Assembly (NCBI RefSeq): GCF_038396675.1 | Contig: NC_088926.1 | Location: forward strand, 9,813,001-9,877,000 | Source of the DNA: Hydra vulgaris | Lineage: Eukaryota; Cnidaria; Hydrozoa; Anthoathecata; Hydridae | Length of the DNA stretch: 64,000 bases | Reading direction: 5' to 3' | Shown: in pieces, positions 43,380 to 57,149 of the stretch | Numbering within the stretch: position 1 is the stretch's first letter | Layout: each line of letters begins with the position of its first letter | The notes under the pieces: generated by a model | Databases searched by the model: none | What the model was told of the DNA's origin: nothing | What the model saw: the letters and a program-made list of their open reading frames with translations, nothing else | Program-made: the position numbers and the translations under genes

Positions 43380-44990
43380 TCTCAGCTAATAAATGAGCCT
43401 CCTACGTAACCTTCTGGATTCAGGCAGGAATGGATTTTTTTCCTTCGGTTTATGGTCGGTTTTCAGTTATGTCGGTTTCAAGTCAAGCCTTCGGTTTTCG
43501 GTTATGTCGGTTTTAAATCAAGCCTTATTCTACTCCATGATTTTCACCCTCTTGTGAAGCTGCTACATCTAATTATAATCATTTTTCTCATCTGTTTTAA
43601 AAGAACAACTCTCTTGTAAACAAACAGCTATTTATTATTGCAAGAAATCAATGTAAAAGGGTGGTGTCACATGCTAAGCTCTATTATTCTCAGTTCACAA
43701 AATCTTGTATCTTATCTCAGAAAATAGGCTTTAGAGACTTTTGGAAAATCTTAAACAGCTTTGTTAACGAAGGAAGGTCTAACACTCCATCTCTCATTCA
43801 TGGGACTAATCTTACTACTGCTCCCAAGGATAAGGCTGAACTATTTGCAAAGAACTTCTCATCTGATTCAACTCTCAAATCTTATAACCATTCTCTTCCT
43901 TCCATTAATTAAACCGGTTAACTCATTCTTAAACTTTTAATCACTTTAGCTTCTGTTGTTAAAGTCATATCTTGATTAAACTTTTCTACGGCTTGTGGTA
44001 ATGGAGAAGACCAAAATGCCAGACAACAAAGTTTGGCATTTTGGTCTTCTCCATTAGCTTGTTTCGTATGGTGTATTTGAGAAAGTTTTTGAGATTATCA
44101 AATCGTTTCTTTCTAACCGCTTTATTAAAGTCATCCTCAAAGGTCGACACTTTTTTTATTTCCAGTAACTTCTGGGGTAACTCAAGGTTCTACCGTTCTA
44201 CCATTGGTCCTGTTTTGTTTCTTATCTATATTAATGATTTTCCCGACAACCTAATATCTAACGTAGCTCTTTTTACTGATGACTCAACCTTATACTCATG
44301 TCTTGACAAAAAGTTTTCTCTTTTCAATTGCTTAGAACAGGCACCCGATCTTGAATCTGATCTCACTTCTGTAACTGATTGGGGCTCACAGTGGCTTGTA
44401 AATTTAAACTCTAACAAAACTCAGTTATTTACTGCAAACAACTATTGCAGTACTGTCGACATTCCTGTATTGATGAATGCCAATCCTCTCACTGAGTCCT
44501 CTTCTTTACGTCTTCTTGGGTCATCGTTTACTACTGACCTTTCATGGAAACTAAATATACAATCGATTGCCAAATTAGCATTTGCTAAGGTTGCTTCTCT
44601 TCATCGTGCTCACCATTTTCTCTTTCTTGATTCAATTTTCTTAATTCGTCTATCTTGATTCTACCTTTACAAATCTCTTATTCGTCCCTGCATAGAATAC
44701 TGCTATCATATTTGGGCTGGTTCTTCTAATGATGCTCTTTTTCTTCTGGACAAGGTCTAAATATGTATTGTAAACGTAGTTGGACCCAGTCTATCTGCTA
44801 AGCTTGAGCCTCTTTCCCATCATTTTAAAGTTGCATCTCTTTCTCTTTTCTACAAATACAATCATGGCGCTGCTCACAGAAGCTTTCATCTCTAGTTTCA
44901 TCAACAAAAACTCATTCCCTTTTTAAGTCTTCTGTCAACCATTTCCTTGCTCTATAACTCTATTCTTTTTTTCTAGTAACTCCGAATTTA
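43380..44990 (+). pseudogene. CR1/L2-like LINE, linker and reverse transcriptase remnant
   Basis: The linker between endonuclease and reverse transcriptase reads LFIIARNQCKRVVSHAKLYY and FRDFWKILNSFVNEG (43620-43912). A deletion or rearrangement at a 23-bp palindrome (43999-44056) removes the first RT blocks. The frame 44041-44658 then gives TIGPVLFLIYINDFPDNL, the catalytic box LFTDDSTLY (two Asp; normally FADD/YADD), WLVNLNSNKTQL and LRLLGSSFTTDLSW. Further frames give YKSLIRPCIEYCYHIWAG and VGPSLSAKLEPLSHHFKVAS near 44660-44850. Such enzymes reverse-transcribe element RNA at a nicked target and can mobilise SINEs. Stops and the deletion make it inactive. Confidence 0.82.
43999..44056. repeat. 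Perfect palindrome, 23-bp arms, inside the LINE remnant
   Basis: The arm 43999-44021 (TAATGGAGAAGACCAAAATG then CCA) is exactly inverted at 44034-44056 around a 12-base loop. Confidence 0.95.
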
Positions 44991-44999
44991 ATAGTGATT

Positions 45000-45303
45000 G
45001 CTAGCAACCTTGTTGGGAGTGAATCAGAATAAAATAATTGGCGGGGCCTTCGACCCACTAGCCATGGCACTAGTAGAAAGGCTTGAAACTTTAAACAAAT
45101 TGCTTGAGTCTTGTTTTGCACAAAAACTGCACTATCAAACACATTTTAAAAACTTGGAGGGTTACTACAGATTGCTTGTTAAAAATTATGGAATATTTAT
45201 TTCGATAAAAATTTATGTTATTTCAAACCATCTAAGTGCTTTTTATCCAGCAAGAGGGCATGGATTAGGTTCCTACTCTAAACAAGCTGTTAAAACAACT
45301 CGT
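45000..45303 (+). pseudogene. C-terminal fragment of an uncharacterised cnidarian repeat protein
   Basis: A 102-codon frame gives IGGAFDPLAMALVERLETLN, then LESCFAQKLHYQTHFKNLEG and ends HGLGSYSKQAVKTTR. I recall a family ending in a HGLG-(F/Y)-S-EQA motif with an upstream GAFDGNEC-type block in uncharacterised cnidarian repeat proteins. The remnant at 49.2-49.85 kb appears to be the preceding part of the same family. It directly follows the LINE remnant, so one probably inserted into the other. Confidence 0.5.
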
Positions 45304-45309
45304 TAAATT

Positions 45310-46810
45310 TTTTTTTAATGAATCTTAGAACAGATTCAAAGTTTTATAAAATAACAGCTCCTCCTATATATTTAAAAAAATCTGTTATCAATTTTAACGG
45401 AATAAACCTTGTAAATATTGCAAATGCTCCTGTGAATAAATTTATGTTTTAAATTTACTTAAATACAGTTTTTTAATATTATTGTCAATAAAATTGAATT
45501 TATAATTAAGCTGTATCTCAATTGTAAAATAAAATAGTTAATGTGCCTGGCATGGGTTTGTATTTTACAAGTTATACATTTGTGAATGCCATTTCAAATG
45601 TTATATCCAATATTATGACCGTCTCATTTTAGGTAAAAGCCTAAAATTGCTCAAACTTTCAAACCCTTGGTAAATTTTTTTTAATAACTTGTGTAAAAAA
45701 TAATTAGAAAAAAAAACTAATTTTCACGCATTTCGGGAAAAAGTTCCTAAACTGGCCTCTATGGTCATATAAAAACGCAAATATTTTGGTAAAAAGAAAT
45801 TTGTGATTTTGGTGATATATCAAAATCTACGATCGTAACAAATCCAACAATAAATGATAACGTTCGGAGTAAAATTATAAAACTAAAAAGTAGATGTCCG
45901 GAATAAAATTATAAAACTAGAAAGTGGTTAGGGGCGTCAAATTAATCTTTACAGTTACAGTTTGATTGTTACAGATTGTTACAGTTCCGATCAAGAAAAC
46001 TTTGCTTGCAGCAATTTATAAGATAGGTATAAGTTATTACTTGCATTTTAAATCTAATTTTATTTAACACAAAAACCGTGTAACGCACATTATTGTTTAC
46101 CTGGTGCAATCATTATAGTGTGACACGAAATTAGATCACCTCAAAGAATTACTCAAAAAGGCTTTAAAATGATTATGCACTTGCATTTTTGATGAAAACT
46201 TTCAAAATCTCTCAAAACATAGAAAATAAGACGTTTTACTAGAAAAATATAAAATATAGTAATAAGACATATTATTTCCAAAATAAATGCAAGTGTTCCA
46301 ATCGAGTCGCTCTTTTAATTTCGACAACACTCCCATACACATGTTAACTGTTTCTGTAAAAAATGACATGGTTTCTTTTTGTAGGTTAAGGTTTTTTTAT
46401 TATTAAATGAATTTCAACTTTGCTCATTTTAATTTAATTATATATAGTACACTGAGGTAAGAGTAAACGAAAAAAAAAGTGGACGGTTTAGCAATTTTTT
46501 GCAAAAACCGTTTCTTTTGCATTTATTGAAAGCTAAAACAAAAAATCTTTTAAAATGCGAGTTGTAAGAATGTAGAGAATTTTGTGTTCTATCTAAAGGT
46601 GTAAAAATTATTTTAAAAACTTTAATTTTACCTTAACAAACCTTAAAATTCTTACCCTCTTAAAAAAAAAAGTTTTTTTTCTAAAAAATCAACTTCAAAA
46701 CTCCCAAAACTAAAATTAAATTTTACTTAACAAAAAAGACCGTTTTGTAGAAAATTTTATTACAATCAAGATTCTCTTTTTAAAATTAAATTTGCTAGTT
46801 CCGAAAAAAA
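45310..46810. other. AT-rich non-coding stretch
   Basis: Contains a 35-bp tandem pair at about 45861-45928 (GGAGTAAAATTATAAAACTA-like). No gene is recognised. Confidence 0.5.
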
Positions 46811-46813
46811 GTT

Positions 46814-47800
46814 ATGAGCAAAAAACCAAGTACAGCATTTGAATTTGTTCTTGTTTCAGTATTTATCAGTTTAGCCGATTGGGGTTTCGGCAGCACTTTC
46901 GCAGATGTCATCGCAATAGTTGGGAAATATTTAGTACCTACAAATCAAAGTCAACTGTTTCCTCCAAATGGCATACCAGGACCAGAATGGTATCAAGGTT
47001 TCACGAAACGATGGAGTCATAAATTAAGCGTCAGAGTAGCAGGTAATATTTTGTCTCTCAGAGCTTCCTCTTGAACTGAAGACAAAATAACAAGCTATTT
47101 CATACACTTCAAAAACAATTTCTTAAAGCAAATATTAACAATAATACTGTGTGTACTTAGTGGAATTTTGACGAAATTGGATTTTTAGGCGATCATGGTA
47201 ATTAGCATATAGTTTCCAGGCTCGGTTGGTAATTGTGTCAACGCTACCGGTACCATTCTACCACCATTCGCAGTTTACAAATCAATATCACGTCTGTACA
47301 AATACTGGTGTGTAGAGGGGCTATCAAACACCATGTTAACAACATCTAAGTCGGGTTGGATGGAAGAGAAACAATTTATTCAATGGCTCACTAAAGTATT
47401 CATACCGGTAATCAAACTAATTCCTGGTAATTAGTTTGGTCTACTTAAATTAAGTAAATTAATCAATTAATCAACTAATCAAATATATTTTTAAATTACA
47501 GGTATTCACATTTGGACGGATACGTCACACATGTTACTTACGATGTTGCACGTATTTGACATACATTGACAATAACATCAGGCTGATAAGTTTACCGGCT
47601 CATTCGTTACACAAACTTCAACCGTTAGACGTAGGTGTGTAGGTAGTTTGGCGCAAGTTACTGACAGAATTTTATGCAGCTAAAAATTTCAACAATTTAA
47701 CAAAAGAAAAATGCATTCAACAACAAGCAAAACTTTTATACTTATGCACAAGTATTATGTCTAGTAAAATTTCTAGCTGCAAAAAGTTTTAAAGACAATG
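46814..47800 (+). pseudogene. Third pogo/Tigger-like transposase remnant
   Basis: The frame 46814-47074 has a CENP-B-like block ending PEWYQGFTKRWSHKLSVRVA. After a stretch with stops, TGTILPPFAVYKSISRLYKY and KSGWMEEKQFIQWLTKVFIP (about 47240-47415) match the middle of a pogo DDE domain. A later block corresponds to LPAHSLHKLQPLDVGV and VWRKLLTEFYAAKNFNNL (about 47597-47700), which holds the third Asp. The second Asp block is not clear, and I could not find matching terminal repeats. It is more diverged than the other two pogo copies here. Confidence 0.72.
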
Positions 47801-47899
47801 CACTGCATGCTTTGTTAACACACTGCTGTCCTCATAATTTGAATCTTGTGATAGTTGATGCTACAAGTTCTAAAGTAACATAAAAAGTATTTTTTTGAA

Positions 47900-47988
47900 A
47901 TTTAGAAACCATATCTACGTTTTGTACTAGCATTTTGCTTAGGTTAAATTTACTTAAAGAAGACTAATAATAATAATACTAATAATAG

Positions 47989-48057
<69 letters not shown>

Positions 48058-49140
48058 TATAAAAATCCTTTTTTAATTTTTTCAATCTGGTCGTATATAT
48101 TTATAGCAAAAAAATTAATATAGCATAAAAGACTTTTAATTATTGAAACAAAGTTTTAATGTTTTTGCTAGCTAAGGGCGTTTTTTTTTTTTTGCCTCCA
48201 CGGCAGCACCTTTAGAAGTAGTAGAACGGGCTTATCAATTTTTTTAAATTAAGTATTAGACCATAATTTTTTTCAGACCATCCCGTAGCTTATTATGACT
48301 AATTACGTGAGCAATATGTTAATATGCGCACACCGAAGCGGAAATAATTTATTTCAAAAGAAATGTCCACCAGAAACAGTTTACTTTTTCGAAACCACAA
48401 TACTTTGAACAACTATATTTTGAAAATACTCTGTCTACGTCTTTCAAAAAAATGGGGCTAAACGGGTAGGTCATGAATTTTTGATTTTAACTAGTTAACT
48501 TCCAGAGATGGTGCAAATTTTAAATTTTGTAATATTGATGCTGGTATCAAATAAGAATGTTTTACAAAATAAAACACTGATAGGGGCCGGGGCACAATAT
48601 ACACCTAAAATATTGAGATTTACTGTTCCAAATGTGGAAAGAAGAAAAAAAAAATTTTTTTTTTGCAGTATCTTAAAATAGATTGAAGTTCATCGGAAAA
48701 ATTAGTTTGTCTAAATAAAATTTCTTATCGTTTAAAAATGGCGAGCAAGTAAAGCTTGAAACACCTTCTATTTTTTAGTCGATTTCATAATTGTAGAGTT
48801 TTTTTCTAAATATGCTATTATTTCCCTATTCCTCAAAAAATACTAGGACTTTGGGGCTCTAAATTTATGGCAAATTTTAAACAATAAGTTAATTAAGGTA
48901 AAAAAACGTTTACATTACAGATTAAATGTATAAGCAACATTCCGCTGTTTTGTATACTTCCATGTGGTATACGCCAGAAAAATTTATTAATAGATAATAT
49001 GAACTTTTTTATCTGCTGCAATAGTTAACAGAAAAATTTAAAAAATTGATTAGTATTGGTCACATTGCTACAAAATACCGAACATTAAAAACTCTCATAA
49101 AGATAACAGAACAGCCTGCCTAATTTATTTTTCACAAAGA
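47900..49140. other. AT-rich non-coding stretch with a TA array
   Basis: (TA)n at 47991-48046; nothing else recognised. Confidence 0.5.
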
Positions 49141-50030
49141 TTAGGAATGACGGAAGTTACAGAAGAAAGTGTGAGATTGAACAGAATACATAAGTTCTTT
49201 TTAATACATTTAATTTAAACAATAAAAAAAAATCAAAAGATTACATTCTAAAGGTGGGTATTGACGTTGGAGCGGATTTTTAAAAGTTTGTTTAAATATT
49301 ATGAAAAAAAGTCACTAAATGTAATGTCGAAAAAAAGTGTAGCTATGAGGAAGAAATAGGTAATTAAAATTACAAAGATGGTGGCGTAAACAAATTGTTT
49401 AATATTGGCTTAACAGAAAGCGTGGCTGAACCTCATTCAAATCTGAAGAAAATTATCACTATTTTAAAGCAAAGCGATTTAAAATACTTTTGTACTTTTG
49501 ATATGAACTTGGCTAATATATTATTTGGAATTGAAAATGCAGCATATATACATCCTTGCCCTGAGTGAAACATTAGCAAAGAAAAAATGCAAGATTTTAA
49601 AAATTATGGTGAGCTCATAACTCTAGGAGGTATCCGTTTATTAGCTCATGCTTACAAAGTTGCCAGTAAAGATTAAAAAAAAAGTCCAAGCTTACAGCTG
49701 CATCTTATTTTAATTGCGTTAACCTTCCACTAGTTGATCTGCCTGATGACGTACAAGTTATTGAAATCCTTGCTCCAATAGAACTACATTTACTTAAAGC
49801 CTCAGCTGTATGATATTCAATTAAAAGGTGGAGAATGTTAAAAATTGCTAAAAAATTATTATTATGATTTTAAACAGTTTTGCGAGAGTGGATACAAAGA
49901 TTCGAGTAGCCTCAAAGACTCTCCGCAAAGCCTGCTTAAAGTCACTGTTACGTACAACTCGCGACTTTCTTTCGTTCACATTTTCTAATTGAAATTATTA
50001 AAAAAAGTGCAGCGACTTTTTCTCGCCATT
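49140..50030 (+). pseudogene. Remnant of an uncharacterised cnidarian repeat protein (N-terminal/middle part)
   Basis: In shifting frames the sequence gives KVGIDVGADF (49255), then GLTESVAEPHSNLKKIITIL (about 49405) and YFCTFDMNLANILFGIENAA. Next come YIHPCPE, NYGELITLGGIRLLAHAYKV (49604-49660), FNCVNLPLVDLPDDVQVIEI (about 49711) and APIELHLL. The order DxGGxFLKVxLxI / ADLKxxNxxLGL / HPCxWC / LPDxTxxLxxxPPELHLL is one I recall from repeat-encoded proteins in Hydra and relatives. Function is unknown to me. Its C-terminal counterpart may be the fragment at 45.0-45.3 kb, but the order on the chromosome is reversed, so these are two separate insertions or a rearrangement. Confidence 0.5.
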
Positions 50031-50534
50031 AACTGTCAATCACTCGTGAATGAGCATTAACATCAATTTGCTTAATATATCATTAAGCATAAGCATGATT
50101 ATAGATTGTTATCTATCTTTTTGCCCAATCCAATTTTTCGGTATATGATAAACTTAGTCGTACAAAGAGTTTTGATGGAATTGACTGACTAGATGATATC
50201 GATAGAATATTACCATTAAATAATGTAATTTCTTCCTTTAATCAATCTAAATTGTTTCAAAAGCGACAAAATGTTTTTAAACATCAATTAAACTTTAACC
50301 TGCAAAAAATCTTGTCGTGAAATATGGAGACTTTTTTGAAATTTATTTTAAAATTTAGGAAACACCCATGCAAGAAAATATACAACATACGTTTTAATTC
50401 TTCTAGTATTATATTAACTACAGCCATGAAGAGTCTATTGACAACATCGTGATTAAAAAAAAATTTAGTTACAATCAAAAAAAATTTGATTATTTAAATA
50501 ATTAACTTAAAATCCACTGTGAGCCCCAATCAGT

Positions 50535-50810
50535 TACAGATTTCACTACAAATAGGTAAACTGGTGCGTATGTATACCCCTAAGCCAAGCATGGGACTAT
50601 TGGAGTCTTTGCAAATCAAAGGATAGTACTCATCAACATTGAGATAAGAAGAAGAAATAGCAGAATTTAAATTTGTCTCGCTTATAGCAAGGAAGTTTGG
50701 TGAATTTTGTGAGACGTAAGATTCAACTGATTGAAGGTTACTATGCAGACCACGAATATTAGTAAAAGATATATTAAAATAGTTAGGTGACGGAGATTGT
50801 TTTTTATGTT
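50535..50810 (-). pseudogene. LINE endonuclease N-terminal remnant
   Basis: On the minus strand: NYFNISFTNIRGLHSNLQSV, then FLAISETNLNSAISSSYL, then PLICKDSNSPMLGLGVYIRT and LPICSEIC. The N(I/V)RGL-xSN and ETxL patterns are the first blocks of the APE-type endonuclease of CR1/L2-like LINEs, including the catalytic Asn and Glu. Stops end it near 50535. It may represent the same LINE clade as the RT remnant at 43.4-45.0 kb, in opposite orientation. Confidence 0.72.
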
Positions 50811-50829
50811 TGATTTTCTTTTGGCATAT

Positions 50830-51600
50830 TTAAGTTTAAAGAGAACTTGACCCATTCATAGATAGAGCGCGACCTCCCAAGCAATGAGCTATGCAATTTT
50901 CTCAGTCTTGTTAATTAACCCTAAGTCGTAACATAGGGCTCCTTAAGTGGCCTTGACAATGCGCACCAAAAGTATTAACAGGGACACCATCTATGCGCAA
51001 CATGGCATTGTTAATACTCTGATATTTTGCAGCTGTTGATGTAATCAACCTCTCTGAGAGCTACCACAGAGTTCGGAAGCCTTATTACTAGCCGGCCTCA
51101 GAACCATTAAACTGAGTTTTAGAGTTGTACCCTAGTTAGGAGATAACAGGAAGATTTTCATAACCACTATCAAGGAGACTTAAGCAAAAGCCTTTGAGAA
51201 AAGTCAAGAAGATCCTAGGCGGGAAACAATGTAACACTGGTTTATATATACGCCAGCATGATAGATAAAGAAGTGGTTCGAGGCTGGTCAACAAGTTATT
51301 CTGCTTACCCCTAAAGTCCTTGGAGGCCTTCTACAAGACAGTAGCTGGATGCAGTTAACATCTGCTCAAGATGAGTATTTTAATCGAAACACCATCTCTA
51401 TCTTTTAATCAACAAAGAGCCCCAAGGCAGGAGAATTTTAGCTGGATGCAGTTAACATCTTCTCAAGATGAGCACTTTTATCGAGACACTGTCTCTAGCC
51501 CTTACTCAACCAAGAGCCCCCAAGATAGGGGATTTTTAAGTCGGAGTTTGTTTCTTCTAGCCTTTGCCTGAAAAAGCACACTCTCCAAGGCAGCAGTGCA
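50830..51600 (-). repeat. Probable LINE 5' region with 97-bp tandem repeat
   Basis: This GC-richer stretch lies upstream of the minus-strand endonuclease remnant. It includes two copies of a 97-bp unit starting AGCTGGATGCAGTTAACATC at 51343 and 51440. I take it as the 5' part of the same LINE, but no ORF1 domain is recognisable. Confidence 0.5.
51343..51536. repeat. 97-bp tandem repeat, 2 copies
   Basis: Copies share AGCTGGATGCAGTTAACATC, CTCAAGATGAG, GACACTGTCTCTA-like and AAGAGCCCC motifs. Confidence 0.85.
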
Positions 51601-51959
51601 TGGGGCAGGTGGTACTGGATTACATATTACCAGTAGCAAGTTGATCGTGATGATCCTGAACCTGACCTGACTTCGAGTAATTAAAAAGAGCTATTTTGTG
51701 CAAACACCACCTTAAAACATCTGCCATAATATTTTGGAAATGCATAAGGAAAAATATTACACCCAACAAAATACTAGAGAAATGGGTGAGTGTAAGTTTA
51801 ATAGTTGGAGTGCCTGGTAAGTTAATGAGCTCACACTGCATTAAAACAAATTTAAACAGAACAAATACATACATAAAGTAACTCACGGGAACACATGCAT
51901 ACATAAGTCAACACCACGCTAGAGGTTAAGACAAAACACAAACCTACAGATAGCAAGTT

Positions 51960-53692
<1,733 letters not shown>

Positions 53693-54253
53693 AAGAACAC
53701 CGTACTAACCTTATGTTGACTTCAATTGAAAACGACCTTGCCAAGACTTTATCGTATGAAAATGTCATCTATAGTTTCGCAAAGAAGAAATATATAGCCC
53801 GAAGAAATACTTTGGGCTACATAAAGCCCGTAAAGTGAAAATTGTGTGATCTGACTAGTCTTCATAATTAACATTTTATTGATGAAATATATAATTCCAT
53901 ATATAAATATATATTCTATATGCTTAGAGATTTGAGGATAGTAGAGTTTTTAAAAAACCCAAAGATATCTGACACAGATCCTTAATAACACTAAAGAAGC
54001 TTGTAGATTACATATATACCTTAATATACAATAAAGAAGCTTGTAGATTATTTTACCAATAAAAATTTTGTGAAGAAATAAAGCACATAAGTTATTACTG
54101 CTTTAGATAATATAATAACTAAGGTAAGCTATGATTTACCAAAACAAAAATTTAACACCATAAGAAAAGAAATGCAAAGTACAACCGATCTTCTTGCTGA
54201 AGAACAAAGCATTAAACGTGCACTTAAAGGTGTTATTCTAATTTAGTGGATAA
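53693..54253. other. Unplaced stretch ending in a stray Tc1 end
   Basis: A frame reads MLTSIENDLAKTLSYENVIY then SFAKKKYIARRN near 53712-53810 and is unidentified. 'aaagaagcttgtagatta' occurs twice (53993 and 54031). At 54238 the 30 bp CTAATTTAGTGGATAATTTT-ATATATATA duplicates the right end of the neighbouring Tc1 element. Confidence 0.45.
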
Positions 54254-54478
<225 letters not shown>

Positions 54479-54547
54479 AATTATGTTAGTGTATTCTACA
54501 AATAGAGTGCTCAATGTTCTTAAAGAACAGAGCAATAATATATTACA

Positions 54548-54550
<3 letters not shown>

Positions 54551-54622
<72 letters not shown>

Positions 54623-54640
54623 CATATATATATGTATACA
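54551..54640. repeat. (TA)n microsatellite
   Basis: About 90 bp of TA dinucleotides. Confidence 0.95.
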
Positions 54641-54759
54641 TTGCGATAGGCATGACCGATTTTAAATAGTACTGATGACAGGAAGCAAACTCCTTCAAGA
54701 GTTCCAGAGTGGACAGAGTTTATCCAAAAGTTCTATAAGTGTGCAAATCCGCTTTAGCG

Positions 54760-55150
54760 GATTTATTATTATTTTTTTAACAAATCATTTGAAACGGGTA
54801 AGCTTCCAAAGTTATGGTTATGTGCAAATATCGTTCCACTGTTTAAAAATGGCGACAAGTTGGACCCATGCAACTATAGACCTGTATCTTTAACATAAGT
54901 CGTTTGTAAAGTCATGGAAAGAATAATTAAAAATAAAATGATAAAATATTTAGTAGAAAATAAATTAATCAATAAAAACCAACATGGATTTGTTCAAGAT
55001 TTGTGACGAACATATTATAATCTCTAGATTTTATCACAAGTTTAATTGATAATAGCTGGCATGTAATAGTTTTTTTTCTAAACTTTGTCAAAGCATTTGA
55101 TTCAGCTGAACACAAAAAATTATTGTTTAAATTGAATGCTCTTGTTTTTA
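54760..55150 (+). pseudogene. Second LINE (CR1/jockey-like), RT N-terminal part
   Basis: One frame gives FETGKLPKLWLCANIVPLFK, then NGDKLDPCNYRPVSLT, VCKVMERIIKNKMIKYLVEN and KLINKNQHGFV. These are RT blocks 0-2 of jockey/CR1-type LINEs. A diverged block follows (FVKAFDSAEHKKLLFKLNAL), normally carrying the first catalytic Asp (AFD), which is retained. The LINE breaks at about 55150 and resumes at about 57150. Confidence 0.85.
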
Positions 55151-55161
55151 AATCAAAATTG

Positions 55162-55383
55162 AAGACCTTGGAATGAAAACCTCAAATGCCACAAACGATC
55201 TTTTTTTCAGGAGAGCATTTAAACTGAATTTCATGGTTCCACTGATATATATGACTATCTTTTAAATGTCAAATCATAGAAACACATTTTGCGCACTGAA
55301 TAAGTATAACTAATATTATAATTTAAGTATGCATTATTAAATATTGATTAAAAAGTTAATGTGACATTTGAGGTTTTTCCAAA
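55162..55383. repeat. Short inverted-repeat element (MITE candidate)
   Basis: TTGGAATGAAAACCTCAAAT-GCCACA at its left is inverted at the right as TGTGACATTTGAGGTTTTTC-CAA, giving about 220 bp between termini. It lies exactly where the LINE coding sequence stops. Confidence 0.65.
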
Positions 55384-55647
55384 AGATTTGGACTTTTGCT
55401 GTTTTTGCTTCAAAATGCGGAGAAATTTCACTATAAAAGGAGAAATAAAAACAAAAAAATTGATCATTATTTTTTTCTTTTTTGTTTATAAAGTGGAAGA
55501 AAAAGATCTTATGAATATTTTTTACTTTTTTAAGTAACAATAAAAATTAAAAATAAAAATAATTAAAAGATAAAAGCATGAAATACAAAACATTATAACT
55601 AAACTGAAATATTATATCGAAAATACTGTCTCAATTAAATATGAATT

Positions 55648-56861
55648 TTAATCTATATCAGTTAACCCCTCGCTATCTTCTTCGTCAGCATCTACTATAT
55701 TGTTGTCACAAGGCAAATTTTCATAAAAGTTGGCATTTTGAGGATTTTTTAAATATTTACATAGTTTTATAACATCCTTTTTTTTGGCTCCCTTTAATGG
55801 AATCAAACCCTTATAGGATAGTTTGTAGGAAATTGTTGTAGGTATACTGTTTTTTTTTAGTATTTTAAATCTTTCCCAAGATCCAAAGAAACTATTTTGT
55901 TTAGCTATAACTTCGCCAACATTATCTCTGTCTATTTTATACATTCTGACTTGTCTTAGTTTGAAGGTTTTTCCATAATTTGCCCTAAAGTAAGGCTTAA
56001 GCATGTCTTTTATATTAAAAAAGTCTTCCTGTTTTGGTTTTTCAAGAATGAAAGGTTTTGGTGTTTTCCTTACTTCAAGAACAACCTTATCTCAATCCTC
56101 AGGGATATCTGCCAAGATTGTTTTTCTAGCATTGCTAAACAAATGGATTCTGCATCATTTGGCAAAAAGGAGTGACCTCTTATAGGAAAAATATGAATTA
56201 CACAATAAATTTTTTTAAGTACATGAACTACCATATACCAAAACCAAATCATGACAAAATTCTTATTTTGTCCAGAACACCCGTCACTCAAAATATGTAA
56301 GGTTTTTGTACCCTGTGGTAAATGTTTAATTAACCAGTGGAACAACATTGATGTTACATCATTTTGCCCACGTTTCGCCACTCCTCCATAATAAAAATAC
56401 ATCATTTCGAGCTAAATCATTTATCCCAAATACATAATACCACAACTGTCTAGGATAAAACACAGCATTTGTAACCATATTTGGCAAAGGCAAGTTTTGC
56501 ATGAAATCAAATGATATGACAGTAATATCAATAAAAGAGCTCGTTAGTAGTTTTAAACGTCGCTTTTTATTTGTAAACTTTTGCGCTCTTGCCAAATGAA
56601 GCTTGTGTTCTATCTCCAGTTTTTGTTTGTCTTATTCAGGAAAATCAAAAATTTGAAGTTTTTGATTTTCCTTTTAACTGAATCACAATATGAACATGTA
56701 CCGCCACAAGGAGATCCAAAGGATAGATTGTATTTGGTTGTAAAAATTCTGTTGTATGTATAATATTTTAGTTGGATTTTGTAAATTGTAAGAACAGTTC
56801 GTGGATATTTTTTATGCTTAATATCTCTGGAAGGTATTATATTCTGGAAATTATATTCCAA
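55648..56861 (-). pseudogene. Transposase-like gene ('SDGCSGQNKN' family), two or three frame breaks
   Basis: Minus-strand segments 56861-56610, 56595-56359, 56405-56070 and 56004-55648 join into one protein-like reading. Landmarks are CGGTCSYCDSV (zinc-binding-like), FDFMQNLPLPNMV, FYPRQLWYYVFGINDL, RNDVFLLWRSGE, then ILSDGCSGQNKNFVMIWFW and IFPIRGHSFLPNDAESICLA. An acidic C-terminus (ADEEDSEGLTDID) follows. Asp residues in FDF and LSDGCSG and the H/D pair in GHSFLPND suit an RNase H-like catalytic core. I know this layout as an uncharacterised multi-copy family in insects and cnidarians. It splits the LINE, so it inserted after it. Confidence 0.62.
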
Positions 56862-56929
56862 AAATTAGTTATAATTGTCAGTTCGGTAATTATTTACCTA
56901 ATTAATGTTATTTTTTTAAGCTAATATGA

Positions 56930-56966
56930 AGTGCTCGTATTACCAAGTGGGTAATATGAGCACTTT
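56930..56966. repeat. Hairpin with 16-bp arms at the edge of the inserted element
   Basis: AAGTGCTCGTATTACC and GGTAATATGAGCACTT are complementary with one mismatch. CTCATATTACCC recurs at about 57127, inside the probable element end (CCTCATATTACCCTAATCTA), so this motif is likely subterminal. Confidence 0.7.
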
Positions 56967-57149
56967 AGCTACTTTTATAAAACCTCTGTGTATTTTTAAG
57001 AAAAAATTTTGGGTGCCCAAAAATCTGAGTGGATCATGACTAGAGATCCCTGAAATTTGTTTATTCGCAAAAATGTTTGGTCCAGTATAATTTTTTTTGA
57101 AAATATTTCAATTTTTGCTTAAGGTCCTCATATTACCCTAATCTACCCT

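Noticed and set aside
55337..55540. 67-codon minus-strand frame
   Set aside because: Lys/Phe-rich low-complexity reading that overlaps the edge of a short inverted-repeat element.
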